Source: Limnephilus marmoratus (taxonomy: Eukaryota > Arthropoda > Insecta > Trichoptera > Limnephilidae). Taken from it: a DNA stretch of 64,000 nt. This document shows, piece by piece, positions 47,061 to 58,492 of the stretch (positions are counted from its first letter, which is position 1; each line of letters starts with the position of its first letter). The DNA is taken from the NCBI GenBank assembly GCA_917880885.1, contig OU862916.1, positions 50,752,831 through 50,816,830 on the forward strand. The letters run 5' to 3'. Position numbers and translations under genes: made by a program. The notes under the pieces were generated by a model, which was not told the origin of the DNA, searched no databases, and saw only the letters and a program-made list of their open reading frames with translations.

Positions 47061-47930
47061 TGCCTAAATTTTTATACAAACTTCATGACGCCAGAGCTCT
47101 CCATTTCATATAAAACCTTTTTGGGCGTGCGCACAACAAATCACGAAAGTTTCCTTGCAATCTGATGAAAGGATGGGACAAACTAAAAAACATTAATTAC
47201 ACATTAAAAGTACAATAATTAAAAATTTTACATTAACACCCAAATAAATTAAAATTTGGGCAAGAAGATAAAGACTGCAAAACCAGTAAAATAAAACCAG
47301 CAAATTATCGAACTGAGTCAACTACATAAAGAAAACAAATCTTTTATCCAACTTGTTTTGTAACATAGCGACATCTAACATATTGCAATAATAATTGTAA
47401 CAACAAAGCCACTCGAAGGTGAAATAAATTCATCCACGGTGTCGAGAAACTCGTAGTGGTGGCGTCACATTATTATTATGTTTTCCATTTAAGTCTTAGT
47501 AAATCTCTCTTAAATTATTATGCTTATGTAAACATAATAAACCAAATGTATCTTTAAAAAGACCTTCACTTTATGCAGCCATTGTAACAACGCGCATTTC
47601 GAGACCGCAGAACTGTGTTTCAGCCTTTGTTTCTTCCAAGAGACCAACAATAATTATTATTGATGATTATTTCTTTACTGGCAAGTAGGTACATAAATTG
47701 TTATCTCGTGAAAAGTGACTAATTATTCGTCCATTGTGAAAAATGTTACCACACGAGTGACCGAAGAATATTTTTTACTGTCTCCCCGCTCGCGCTGTGG
47801 CAAAGGTTTGTGGTGACGTAGACTTCTGGATAAGTCATTCTGTCTTTGTGAAACAACGTTACTACTCTAAAGGAAATTAAATGACAAAAGCCAATTGTTT
47901 TAATATCAATGGACAGGTACCATCTTGTAA
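47061..47930. other. Unassigned AT-rich region
   Basis: About 870 bases, no supported feature. Confidence 0.4.
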
Positions 47931-48985
47931 TTTTTTTTTATTTATTTATTACATAAGATACATTTATACAGCAAATATAACATAATAATAATATTTCAAA
48001 ATAACTGTACATATTAAAATGTATACAAGTGTTATTATGTCTTTTTTGTCTATATTAGTTCCTAGCTAGGCAGATTGCCCTTTCTAAGGAACCAAATGCT
48101 GGTGAAAAATTCCAAAAATGTATTCTGTAGATTAAATATCTATAAGTATACTAAGTTTTTACTGGTTGTGCCATTTAATAGTTAACCATGTAAAAGTTTA
48201 AGTTTTAAGTGACATTATTTAATAATTTTTCAGACTCAACCCTACCTAAGCCAATCAACCATTTATTTATTATTGAACCGATACATGCCATTTTGCATGT
48301 TTTAATGTTTAATTCTGGGGGGATTTTATTGTATAATTTCGGTCCCAGATATGTATATGTCATTTGGAACTTCGACGTATTGCTCCCTGGGACCACAAGA
48401 TCCTTTCTGGTGTGACTTCTTGTGATGTATTTATGATCAATTTTATTAAGTTTTTCCAGATTTTTGTGTACGTGGATAATAACCTTTTTTATGTAGTTTT
48501 GACGAACATCAAGTACATTAAATTTTTTGTAGAGCTGATCGCTAGAAAACCTATAGGGTTTACGCATAATGACTCTAATTATGGATTTCTGGGCCTTCAC
48601 TAGAGGATCTAAAATTGTTTTACCTGACGCTCCCCAACCAATACAACCATACGTTAAGATGGGGTTGCATAATCCGAAATATATTTTTCTTAGGTCTTGC
48701 TGTTTGATTATATTTCGTAATACAAAGAATATGTGAATCAATTTTCTTACCCTTATTGTGAGGTTGTCGATGTGATATTTCCACTTAAGGTGATTGTCTA
48801 TAATAACGCCTAGATATTTGATGTTTTTCACACTTTCCAAAACTTCACAACTGCAGATAGAATCAGTATTATCGGAATTACAGTTACGCTTATGTGTTTT
48901 TATTGTGTGTGATGTACTAGGTTGTCCTTTTATAGTTGAGCTGAATCTTATGTATTTAGTTTTTGCTATATTTAGTTTTTATATC
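47931..48985 (-). mobile_element. Jockey D: 5'-truncated copy
   Basis: A minus-strand Jockey. Similarity starts at about 48985 (KTKYIRFSS), coding ends near 48205, and the 3' UTR ends in an AATAAATAAATAAAAAAAAA tail at 47931-47950. A 6-bp stem with an inner 4-bp stem lies at 48058-48092 in the 3' UTR. Confidence 0.88.
48205..48985 (-). pseudogene. Jockey D ORF2 C-terminal part
   Basis: Minus-strand C-terminal ~260 residues of ORF2: KTKYIRFSSTIKGQP, a Cys-containing linker, KNIKYLGVIIDNHLKWKYH, YGCIGWGASGKT, MTYTYLGPKLYNKIP and the terminal LGRVESEKLL, shared with Jockey B. The frame is open throughout; the catalytic RT core is lost by 5' truncation. Confidence 0.9.
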
Positions 48986-49092
48986 AACATCATTTGAGGT
49001 TGTTTCGGTTGTTACATCATGTTTTCGTTTAGATTCATCTCATAAGCATGTTTGTGATTACCCAATTAAATCGGACATCAGTTCATAATTAA

Positions 49093-49516
49093 ACGCAACG
49101 TTCGTTATAATCTACGCATTCGCAGATGGCGCCAATTTAAATATGTTAGGTTTTAAACACTTTTTGCTCTTATGCTTTAAAATATTAAGGTGAATTAATT
49201 GTTTGCGCCCGTACACATTTAATATAAATATAAATAAATGGTTTTGTCCATAAGCAGTCTCAAATCTTTCAAAAGCGGCTAACAAATACAATATTGGATT
49301 GAGTCACCGATACGAAATTAGATTTGTCAGCCTTTTTTGGAAGATTTGGGTTTGTTTATGGACAAAACTATTTGTTCTAGTTCTTATTGAATGTGTACGG
49401 ACGCAAACAATTAGCTCACCTTAATTTTTAAATCATAACGTGCAAAAAGTGTTAAAAACCTAAAATAATTTAATTTGCGCCATCTGTGAATACGTAGATT
49501 ATAACGTACGTTGGGT
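49093..49516. mobile_element. Foldback element (long terminal inverted repeats), TTAA-flanked
   Basis: Left arm 49093 to about 49285 and right arm about 49330-49516 are near-perfect inverted complements over ~190 bases (for example GTTATAATCTACG and its complement, CACTTTTTGC, GTTTTGTCCATAA), leaving a ~45-base loop. TTAA is present at 49089-49092 and 49517-49520. No coding capacity. The superfamily cannot be fixed; TTAA fits a piggyBac-like mode, but the terminal bases do not match the usual piggyBac CCC start. Confidence 0.82.
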
Positions 49517-49520
49517 TTAA

Positions 49521-49829
49521 TCTTAATATATAATTATTTTCAGTGTCAATTAGTTTCTCGGCAAATTGTTTTAACTGGTAATAAATCAATTTAGACTTCC
49601 TCAAAAATTGACATTTAGAATCTCATAAATAAATCGTCTTAATGTGGTTTAACCACAGTTTAAAATTACCTTCTACGCCGAAACAGCTGTAATAAAAATA
49701 AAAACTCAAATGCTTGCAGAACTCGATAATAAGATTATTAAATTTCAGTTTTAAAAATTAAATGGAGTTCTACGAACTAAACACAAAAAGAATTAATCAA
49801 TTCATAAAGATGTCGTTGAATAATTTGTA
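49521..49829. other. Unassigned AT-rich sequence
   Basis: About 310 bases, no supported feature. Confidence 0.35.
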
Positions 49830-50490
49830 TGGCATTGTTTTTGTGAAAAATAACTTCAAGGGCGATGTATATTTGTTGCTTATTGGCTTTATTTTATTTT
49901 GTACAAAAAGACGTTACTGAACTTGAAATTATCAATAATTACTTACATGATAATTTAGTAATTTACAATGTCGCGGACTGTAAAAGGTTCACACTTTTTG
50001 TGGAGCAGCAGAAGGATGCATTTGCATACTAATTAAGGAAATAATATATTCTGTAAGTGATTTTAGGTGAAAGCTTACTAACCGAATAGCTTGGTTTTGT
50101 AAATTAGCCATTCAACTGTACCGTTTATAGATATGATTATCTGTATTCTGTCCTTCATTCTTAAATCGTGTGGCAATTTATTACAGGCTTTAGGGCCGAA
50201 CACTTCGAAAGCACGATCACCAAACTTAGTATCAGGTGTGCGCTTTAAATCATTCAACCTTTTGATGTCTTCATCTGAGTGTTGTTGACTGTCGTGAATT
50301 GGTATTTTTAAGGATGCACAGTTCAGGTAAATAAGCCGTGGCCATTAATTTAAGAGATGCTTTGAAATATGACATTATGTAGATATGCCGGTGATAAGTC
50401 TTGCCAAAGCTTTCAAACGCATTGTTATTTTGATAACCTAAACCTACACCGTGTTCCTCGCTCATAACGTAAAATTTTGTAGGGAGATTC
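49830..50490 (-). mobile_element. CR1-like LINE C-terminus and 3' UTR
   Basis: Minus-strand remnant. The coding end (50078-50490) is followed by ~200 bases of 3' UTR and the conserved tail core at 49830-49872 (GCCCTTGAAGTTATTTTTCA CAAAAACAATGCC). This links the orphan tail fragments at 17.3, 28.1 and 51.6 kb to a LINE. Confidence 0.75.
50078..50490 (-). pseudogene. CR1-like LINE ORF2 C-terminus, frameshifted
   Basis: Two overlapping minus-strand frames joined by a shift near 50271. The first reads LKLMATAYLPELCILKNTNS RQSTTLR. The second reads LKRTPDTKFGDRAFEVFGPK followed by ACNKLPHDLRM. This is the familiar C-terminal pattern APxYL...LR...RTK.GDRAF...GP..WN.LP of CR1-type LINEs, with Cys replacing Trp in WNKLP. 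It ends at TAG 50078-50080. Confidence 0.75.
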
Positions 50491-51560
50491 ATGATAATCT
50501 AAGAAAATATAAATGAAACGAAGTAATTCTAATTACCAAAAAATATCATAGCTTTACTTTTGCGAGTCGTAATGCACGTACTCGGATAATAAAATGATCA
50601 TCCTATCCTTTCAAATAATGCTCATAAGCCAACCGGGTGCGGAGAAATAATAATTATCAAGGTGTGTTTATGGACGCTTTGTAAGATGGACAAAAATAAG
50701 ATATTTGTCTTTACTTTTTTTTGTATTTGGACACTAACAACAACAAAAAATTGATGAGTTTATCATGATTTTACGATTTTCAGCTTCGCGGTGTTTACGT
50801 GGATCACGGCTATAATACCATGGACAAAATTGGTTAAAATGCAATAGATACTTATTTATTAAAAATATAATAATAATTTAATTGACTACAAGTGACTGTA
50901 CGTCCTGTATCAGGTTAGGAATGTAAAAGGAAAGGAGCTCGAATGGGAGCATCCATACTCCATACAGCACTCCCAAATCTTATCAGGAGAATTGAAGATC
51001 ATTTGACGGTTTTAATCTTTGGGAGTGTATAATATAATAATTGTAAGACCGTAAATAACAACCCCGCCCACGACACATTTAACCTTGCTGTGACTTGATG
51101 GATTTTTGTACCCTGCTGATATTTAAATTAAAAAGTTCACAAATAATCTCATATATAACGACACTGTTAGGGATCCTTGTCAAATAGAAAATCACTATTT
51201 TGCACGTGTTTTTTTGTAGTTGCATGCCTAACTACCCTAACATAACTTAAAAATCTAAATTATTATGTTCCATGAATATTCCAATAGGATAACCCGAGAG
51301 TTATCCCCCGACAGTTTGCCCCCCCCCCCCACCCCCCCCGCCCCCCCTTCAGGGGATCAACTGTCATGGAATCGGCCAATAGGTAGGTGCCATTCTTGTG
51401 CCTTCTTCTTTCACATGGTGGGGGGTCAGAGGGGCATCATTACCTACTATCTACCTATATCAAATATGGGGTTAAGTTTGTGTTCGAAAATTGCCAAAAA
51501 TCATAGAATACAATTTCGTTTTGCCCAAATTACTTCGAATAGAATTATAGATTTTAATAA
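50491..51560. other. Unassigned region with C-run cluster
   Basis: About 1.07 kb. A dense C-run cluster at 51319-51348 is flanked by a weak inverted motif. No gene seen. Confidence 0.4.
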
Positions 51561-51645
51561 ATAATAATAATAAATTTGGACAACTTATATAGCGCTGTTT
51601 TTGCGAAAAATCGCCTCAAGAGCGCTGTACAAATTAGCATGGATT
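51561..51645 (-). repeat. CR1-like LINE 3' tail with (AAT)n
   Basis: On the minus strand: TTGTACAGCGCTCTTGAGGC, GATTTTTCGC, CAGCGCTATATAAGTT, and a terminal (ATT)n tract. Confidence 0.7.
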
Positions 51646-51669
51646 TTACATTAGAATTTACTTAACTTA

Positions 51670-51850
51670 GGAGGCTAGATAACAACTCGTCTTGCAGCTA
51701 TCAAGCGCATGGATTATTGGAATTCTAGCCCCCCGATAAATTAAATAAAATATCTTTTTATATGTACGTATTTCAATTTACTAACTATGTAGGGGGCTAG
51801 ATAACCACTCGTCTTGCAGCTATCAAGCGCATAGATTGTTAAAATTCACA
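51670..51850. repeat. Direct duplication, ~55-bp core, 121-bp period
   Basis: GGCTAGATAACMACTCGTCT then TGCAGCTATCAAGCGCAT occurs at 51672 and again at 51793. Confidence 0.85.
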
Positions 51851-52579
51851 CTGGTTTCGTTTAACGAAAATCGTTAGGTATATTTTTTATTTATCGATCT
51901 TTCTCAAAAACAGCAAAAAATTTTAAAGGCAAAAATGATATTTATATATTATTCCATCTCATGTAAATTTTTATCATGTTTTTACGGGTGTGATGGAATA
52001 TTTATATAATTTTTAAACTTTTTTCATTATAGTTTTGTCATTAAGGTGTTGGTGGCAATGTAACCACGTGAGGGAGAAGCGATCAAATCTCAGTCAGGGT
52101 GAAGCTGTCTCACTTTCATCTCAGAGATTGTCAAAGATTTTAAATTAATTAATAGATTCCTGTTGACTTTTCGCGACAAATAAAACGCATGTTTTTTTTT
52201 TTAAGTAATTCAAATTTAATAATATTTTCTCCTGCATGTACCTACCCATATAATTTGAATACATTTAATTATATTTTATATGCATACACAGATTTTAAAA
52301 TTAACTCTATTTCTAGAAATAATAAACTCTTTTTTGCGGTACATAAGACCTGCATATGTACCTGTAAATAGAGACTAATGCACCCTCAACAAGTGACAAT
52401 TTTGCAATTAGAGGAAAACAAGTGTGGGATGAGAAAGGAGAGAAAAGGTCGGGAAGGCTTGACCATTTATATATTGTAACTGTACATGGGCAATGATGTC
52501 TCCTAACAAAATTAAAATCATTATCAATTGACATTATTTTTTGAACCATCCAGAACACTACTATGCCAGCAAGGGTCTC
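51851..52579. other. Unassigned AT-rich region
   Basis: About 730 bases, no supported feature. Confidence 0.4.
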
Positions 52580-53330
52580 TTTTATATTTTTATTTTTTTA
52601 TTTAAGCGATTATATAAAATAATTCCATGAGTAAACAAAATATAATGGTTTTATTAGGTAAAGATATTGTGTTTCTTAGCCCTCCTCACTAGAGGTTCCT
52701 GTGCTGAGGCGGACTAAAATTGTTTAATTATAGTTTATTTGTCTTCTATGTCGTTTTTAGTATCTTCATTAGAGTGTTTTTGTTGACCTCTTTCAGCCAT
52801 GTTTTCATTTTTGTACTCATTAAATTTTTTTATTAGTTTTATGTCTTGGGGAAGAATATTATGGAGTTTAGTTGCAAAATAAGTGTAGCTTCTTTGTCCG
52901 AATGTGGTTTTATAACTAGGAATGTTTTTTACGTCATTTTTATTCGATCTAGTTTGATGGGTACGCGGTCTAGGAGAGGACTCAGTATTTAAATAGCTTC
53001 AATAATATATTTTTGTCATATATTCGTTGTACATTTGGTACGTCAAAGCTGTTGAAAATTTCAATCGAAGGCTAATATACTTAAATAGGTACTTTCAGCA
53101 TGGTCTTTAAAATTCCTTTTTGAATTGTATTCAGGTTGTGAATATATGTATGTGTAGTAGATCCCCATCCTATAATTCCATATTCAATTCGAGAATGACA
53201 TAACGCGCAGTAAACCTTTTTAAAATCCTTTTTATTTGCCACATTTAATGTGATGTACTTGTACTGTCCTGGCTGTACATTTAAATGTCTATTTAGACCT
53301 GTACAGTAAATAATATTCAATGCCTTCGTT
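52580..53330 (-). mobile_element. Jockey E: decayed C-terminal copy
   Basis: Minus-strand remnant with two readable coding pieces. One is about 53085-53240: KKVYCALCHSRIEYGIIGWG, compare YFSLAQSILEYGIIGWGG in Jockey A. The other is 52735-52985: RTHQTRSNKNDVKNIP, TTFGQRSYTYFATKLHNILP, ending TAA at 52735-52737. The 3' UTR runs to an A-rich tail at 52580-52604. A weak CCTCA/TGAGG stem lies at 52684-52709. More diverged than the other Jockey copies. Confidence 0.75.
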
Positions 53331-53929
53331 TCATTGTTGGGAAGGTTTTTTACTGAAGCGATGTTGGAAGTATATTAATAAATGAAATGGCGAAAACTCA
53401 TAAAGCCAAAATCTGACTTTTTCCGATTGAAAACAATTCAAACGAAAGCTTTGAGAAGCCCATTTTTATACGATGATGTTTTCCTCTCAGTACGTCCCTT
53501 GCGCATAAAATGTTCTTTATTAAAAACATAATGGTGCCGTACCGAAATCATTAATAACGGAATATATTAAACGCGTCTTGGATTCCTACGCAATCTGCGA
53601 TGATCTACAACATGCATACTCTCTCCCTCTCAATCTCGTTCAATAAAAAAGAGGGAGAACGGTGCATCGGAAGTTTGTCGATTTTTAAGACATTATGAAC
53701 AACTGGACTTGTCATTTAAATGTGTGTATCGAGCGGAATATTATAATTGAAATTGATGACCTCTGCATGTTATTCTGTAGAAATAACTTGCACATACTTT
53801 GGTTGGCTTAATTTATATTCAATATAAAGCATTAAATTTAGCCAAAACAGGGGAGCACTTGAAATTTATGGAGGCCTGGGATCTTTTGAATATGACCTTC
53901 AATAAATGTATCCCGTTTTGAGAAATAAC
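53331..53929. other. Unassigned AT-rich region
   Basis: About 600 bases, no supported feature. Confidence 0.4.
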
Positions 53930-54115
53930 ATCATTGTGTAAGGTTGCCAATCAGAAACGAAATCTTGCTTCAAATAGCTTTTAGTCATGTTTGGTGCCTT
54001 GATCTCTTTTCTTCCCCTTACTCATCTCCTTCCTTCAGCCCCAAAACATTTCCTTAATGAAGATACCAGTAGAAGCAGTTGGGACTATTATACACTCTGC
54101 AATATTCATATAAGG
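53930..54115 (+). repeat. SINE-A fragment (3' part)
   Basis: Diverged plus-strand core (ATCTTGCTTCAAATAGCTTT, GTTTGGTGCCTTGATCTC), C/T tract, AGCAGTTGGGACT and ATTCATATAAG end. Confidence 0.72.
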
Positions 54116-55737
54116 AAGACAAAATATGTAGGTACTAAGTGTAAAGACGCCGCTACCCGAATTTTAACCGATTTCTTGCAAACCTCCCTTAAACATTTGA
54201 AGTTTTTAAGCTGTTTTGTATGTTATTTTTGAAGATAATATCTAGTCATTCGTCACGCTGAAACGCAAATTATATAAAATTCCCTCGATAGAAAAAAATC
54301 GCAAAGCATGCTCCAAAAATTATTTATTTTTTATTTATTTTTTTATTTATTTATTTATATATGCATATATATTACAATAGATTACAATATGATACTTTGA
54401 CTGTCCAACTGGAGAGGATACACGTTTCAGGACAGCCAAATTGTATATTTAGGAATGGTTTCGTTCAAGATATCACAGGAATTTGCTTCTGTCAAGACAA
54501 CTTTTGAGAACATTAAGAATTGTATTCTGAACGAAATGATGGTTTCTTTATGTCTTTGAAAGAATCGCAAAGATGTGATTTTTTTTTCAAGGTCGTTTTG
54601 GAAAACATTAATAATTGCATTCACAGTGAATGAGTGGTTTCTTTAGTGAGATCACATAGGAGATTCTTTCCAGGCCGTTTTAGAGAACATTTACAATTGC
54701 ATAATTAGAATTTATACATTTATAAACCAATATATTAATTCCCAATGTATTTATGGCTATTTAGTTTTAATAAAGTACAACAATTATAAACACGTTGTAT
54801 GTATGAAAAAATTCACAGTGTTTCTTTAAACGCTGTTTAAGACAACCCCCGCGAGATTTTTGCTCTATTTTAATTTCATTCGTAATTTCATATCTCTCCA
54901 TCTTCTTCTTTTTGTGCGCGGTTGAGGGGCCATAAAGATTTTTTTAAATATTCCATGCGTCGTTATCTGACGATGTGCAATATAACCTACGAACCAATAC
55001 AAATATAACAATATCCCCTCCTCTGCATGTTAGCTGGTAATATAATCAATCAATACTCAACCATGTCACTTATCTGTGATCCATTGTGATTGCCTTGTTA
55101 AGGTTCTATTATTACAATTTAAAACGAGCCAACGCCTTAAAAGGCATCATTACTTTTTGGCTACATGATATTCAATGATTGATTTAGAAGTGACGTGAAG
55201 CGATGTAAACTAAAACATAAAATTGGTTTTATTAAAAGTAATCTCTTAGATATTTAAATATAAACATAGCTCATGAGTAAGGTGACCAGATTTACTTGGC
55301 CTTAAGACGGGATATTGCTGGTGATGCGGGAGAGAAGGTGAAAATTATGAATTAGGTTTTGAACCACCCCAAAGTGATAACCTTTGTTCTGTGCATGTAA
55401 GAAAGGTCAATTTATTCTAACTCCGAATTTAGAAAAATATCGACAGTCTTTCATGCACATATCATGCGCAAATTTCATTATCTGCCTGGGGCCTAGTATT
55501 TGAAAGGTTTTATGGCTTTTCTATTTTTTTACAGTTTTCTCTCAAATCTTTGTAAGTAAATCTCTCTTGTAAAATTACAAATTTTTTTATGACGAAATCT
55601 AACAGTTGAGATAATTCTTTGCTCTCTTCGTTTTCTAAAACGCGACATGCCGCGACCCGACGCACTCCTTCGGTACAACGGTACTGGGATCCCTGAAAAC
55701 GGGACTACGGTATGGTCACGATAACCTTTTACTCTTC
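54116..55737. other. Unassigned AT-rich region with (TTTA)n
   Basis: About 1.6 kb. A TTTATTTATTTATTTATA tract near 54330-54360 is probably the tail of a minus-strand LINE 3' end. No coding remnant was recognised. Confidence 0.4.
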
Positions 55738-55966
55738 AATGGTGGGGAAATAACTGGCTAATAAGGGAACGTACCCATACTACGTGACACGTTTAGGGGG
55801 GGGGGGGGTCTTCAAAATGTCACGCTCCATACAAATGAGCAGCGGGTTGCTTAGGTTTTTGGTCACCCCGGGGGGGGGGGGGGGGGGGTTAAAAATTGCA
55901 AAAAGTTGGTCACGTAGTATGGGTACGTTCCCTAAGATCTGGCCACCAAAATGGTTAAAGTAATTT
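55738..55966 (-). repeat. SINE-A fragment split by a MITE
   Basis: Left piece GGGGAAATAACTGGCTAA and right piece GATCTGGCCACCAAAATGG, then TTAAAGTAATTTT, together match the SINE-A stretch around CTGGCTATTCAGATCTGGTC. The 168-bp MITE lies exactly between them. Confidence 0.7.
55765..55932. mobile_element. 168-bp MITE, TAA target duplication (PIF/Harbinger-like)
   Basis: Perfect 24-bp terminal inverted repeats starting GGGAACGTACCCATACTACG, flanked by TAA at 55762-55764 and 55933-55935. Inside are two long G-runs (about 55795-55808 and 55870-55887) and no coding frame. Length, duplication type and paired homopolymer tracts parallel the MITE at 8428-8596. Confidence 0.83.
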
Positions 55967-55967
55967 T

Positions 55968-56398
55968 AAATTTCGGTGGCGGGTACAGGTACCGCTGCCC
56001 TGGGGAACCATATATTGGATAACCAACATCCTTGCCATAGGACACCCTAAGTACGTTTGGTAACTTAGCAGGGGTTCCCGGGTTCATGAGGTGAGATTTG
56101 TCTAGGTCTTTTCCCACCTATTGCGTGGCGGGCCGAATCGAGAGAGACTATTTGAGGGAGACCTAACCTGGACTTCTCCAACCAGACACTCTCGACCCAT
56201 CGTCTTTAACCGCAGTGGAGGAATGGATTCATACGTCCGTTGACTGGAGACATTGACCCCATTTTTCAAACCATCCCTCTTATCTTTTTCTTTCCCAGAA
56301 CTTCCCCTCCTTTCTTTCCTCAAAAACACCCTCTGCACTGCATCCCTAAAGATGAAATAGTTTTTTTTCCTCACGATCTCCTGCGTGGTGCAAAAAAG
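55968..56398 (+). mobile_element. SINE-B copy 5
   Basis: A near full-length plus-strand copy: GGCGGGTACAGGTACCGCTG, GGGTTCCCGGGTTCATGAGG, the C/T-rich section, CTGCACTGCATCCCTAAAGA, and the end CTCCTGCGTGGTGCAAAAAA. Confidence 0.82.
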
Positions 56399-58378
56399 AA
56401 ATCTCTTACAAAAACATACCAAAATACTGCGAATAACTTTTTAAAATTATTTTTCATTTTTTTTATTCACTGTTTTGATAGTTACATAATTAGTGAATTT
56501 TTCGATAACCACGCCCATTGCCATGTTATGGAGGTCGATTACCACAATTGTCTCTCTTTTACAGGGAATTTACAGTGTTCCGTAAAAGAGAATGCGTTAC
56601 AGAATTGAGAAGACGGCATGGTAAACTATGCATAGAATTAGTTTCTACCTCTGACCACCATGTGGGTGAATGTCTTCAAAATACAAAGTAAACAAAGAGG
56701 ACCCGTCGCATCTTGTTAATAAATGATTCAGATAAAGCGTGGGGCATTAATCATAAGGAGGAATTAAAGCTAATAAGATTTATTGATAAGGGGGTTGGTT
56801 GTTTTGTGGATTGAATAAAAATCGATGTTTCATTTTTCAAGTTCGCGCCCACATCGACAGCGGACAGCGCGCACCACTCTTTATGAATTAGGTAACTTTA
56901 CAATAAAAATATTAAGAAAAGTAAGGTCTCCGTTCTTTGTAAGCGGTGATAGGGTGCTTGGTTTTTTTATACCTACTGGACAACAGAAAAGTTTTCTGGT
57001 TACTATGTGAATTAGTAATGACTCTTTGAAAAGAACGAGTCAATCATTTATATTCATAATATGTACGTAGACATTTATAATTCAAAAATGTATAAAAACA
57101 ATGGGGCCGTTCAATTACATACATAACATTTTTAAAAAATTCAAAAACCATTAAAATTTCAATTAAAAACACAACATATAAACTAAATGATACGACATAA
57201 TATGCATAATAAATACCAAAAAAAAAACAATAATTAAATAATATATTCCTGGGCCTACACGAAAGCTTACCTTAGCTTCTACATATAAAGTGTAAATTAA
57301 TTTATATTTTTAACTTTATGAGTGAAATCTCAAATTGTAACATTTAAGAGCGTTTAACCAGCCGGCGGACAAAAATCCACATTTCGTCGAAAGTTGTTCT
57401 TACGATCGTGCAGGGCGGTTACAACGAGAAAGATTAATTATTCTTCGTACCAGCTTTTTAAAATTATAACTCAATATCGAATTTATTTCAATCCAAATTA
57501 GCTTTAATTTATACCTTCATCCAAAAATGCTGAAAGGCGTGATGATAAAACTATTAAAATAATGTACTTTTTGTAATTATTTTTTGATTATAAGTATTTA
57601 TCATTTTTCAATAATGTCTAAATTTAATAAGAATGTTAAAAAAATCTGAAATATATTAGTTTATATGTTCGCAAATAAATACACAAACTGACTAAGTTTC
57701 GTCAAGAAACACATGTACGTATATATTTTTTAATGATTTTATTGAAACTAAAATTAAAATTCCAAAACATGCGTTTGCTAGATAATGTATTGATTTATTT
57801 TAGTGCATGATTATATTATTTGAAATGGGTGTGGTATAATATAAAAACTTTTTTGAAAATTTAATAAATCTGCCAACGACCTATGGTATAACCTTATTAT
57901 ACTAAAAATTAAAAAAATTTCTCAAAATTTATAACATACGAATGCTAGATAAAAGAACAATCTTTCGAAATCCATTTATAATTTTTTGCGGAAAAGAGCC
58001 AATACGTCTAAAATCTTTTTTGAAAATGACGTATTTCCGGTTTTCTCTGGTAATGCCCTCTTAACTAAATGAAGACAATATTAGCGAAACTCAATCGAAA
58101 ATCTGGAGTTAGAAAAAATTAAGGTTTTACTCATAAAATAATAAAAAATAAAAATATGTATTCTTCCTAGACGTGCAGAAAACTCAACAGATGTCGCATA
58201 TTAAAAATAAAAGGGATAAAAAATTATCCAGACACTATCTAGATGGTATTTAGTTCGGGTTTTGAATCTGTAATCAAACATAAAGATAGCAGCCAATAAA
58301 ATATAATGATATGATAATGTTGGAAAATTAAGATAAAGTTGGTGGTTCCTAGTCGAAGAATACAGTGAAAATGACCAA
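56399..58378. other. Unassigned AT-rich region
   Basis: About 2 kb. Small frames (56825, 58201) lack motifs. No repeat could be assigned. Confidence 0.4.
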
Positions 58379-58492
58379 ATCACCAGAGCTCAATTAGTAG
58401 AGCCGCGACCCGGAAAGCCGAAAGTTCTGGGTTCAAGTCAGAATCAGAGGAGCCAATATCTTTTTCTGATTTTTCTGTCTCCAGATATTCGA
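58379..58492 (+). repeat. SINE-C-like copy 3
   Basis: AGCTCAATTAGTAGAGC (A-box region) and TTCTGGGTTCAAGTCAGA (B box), followed by ATCTTTTTCTGATTTTTCTG, which resembles the SINE-C body. The head differs in detail from copies 1 and 2. Confidence 0.6.
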
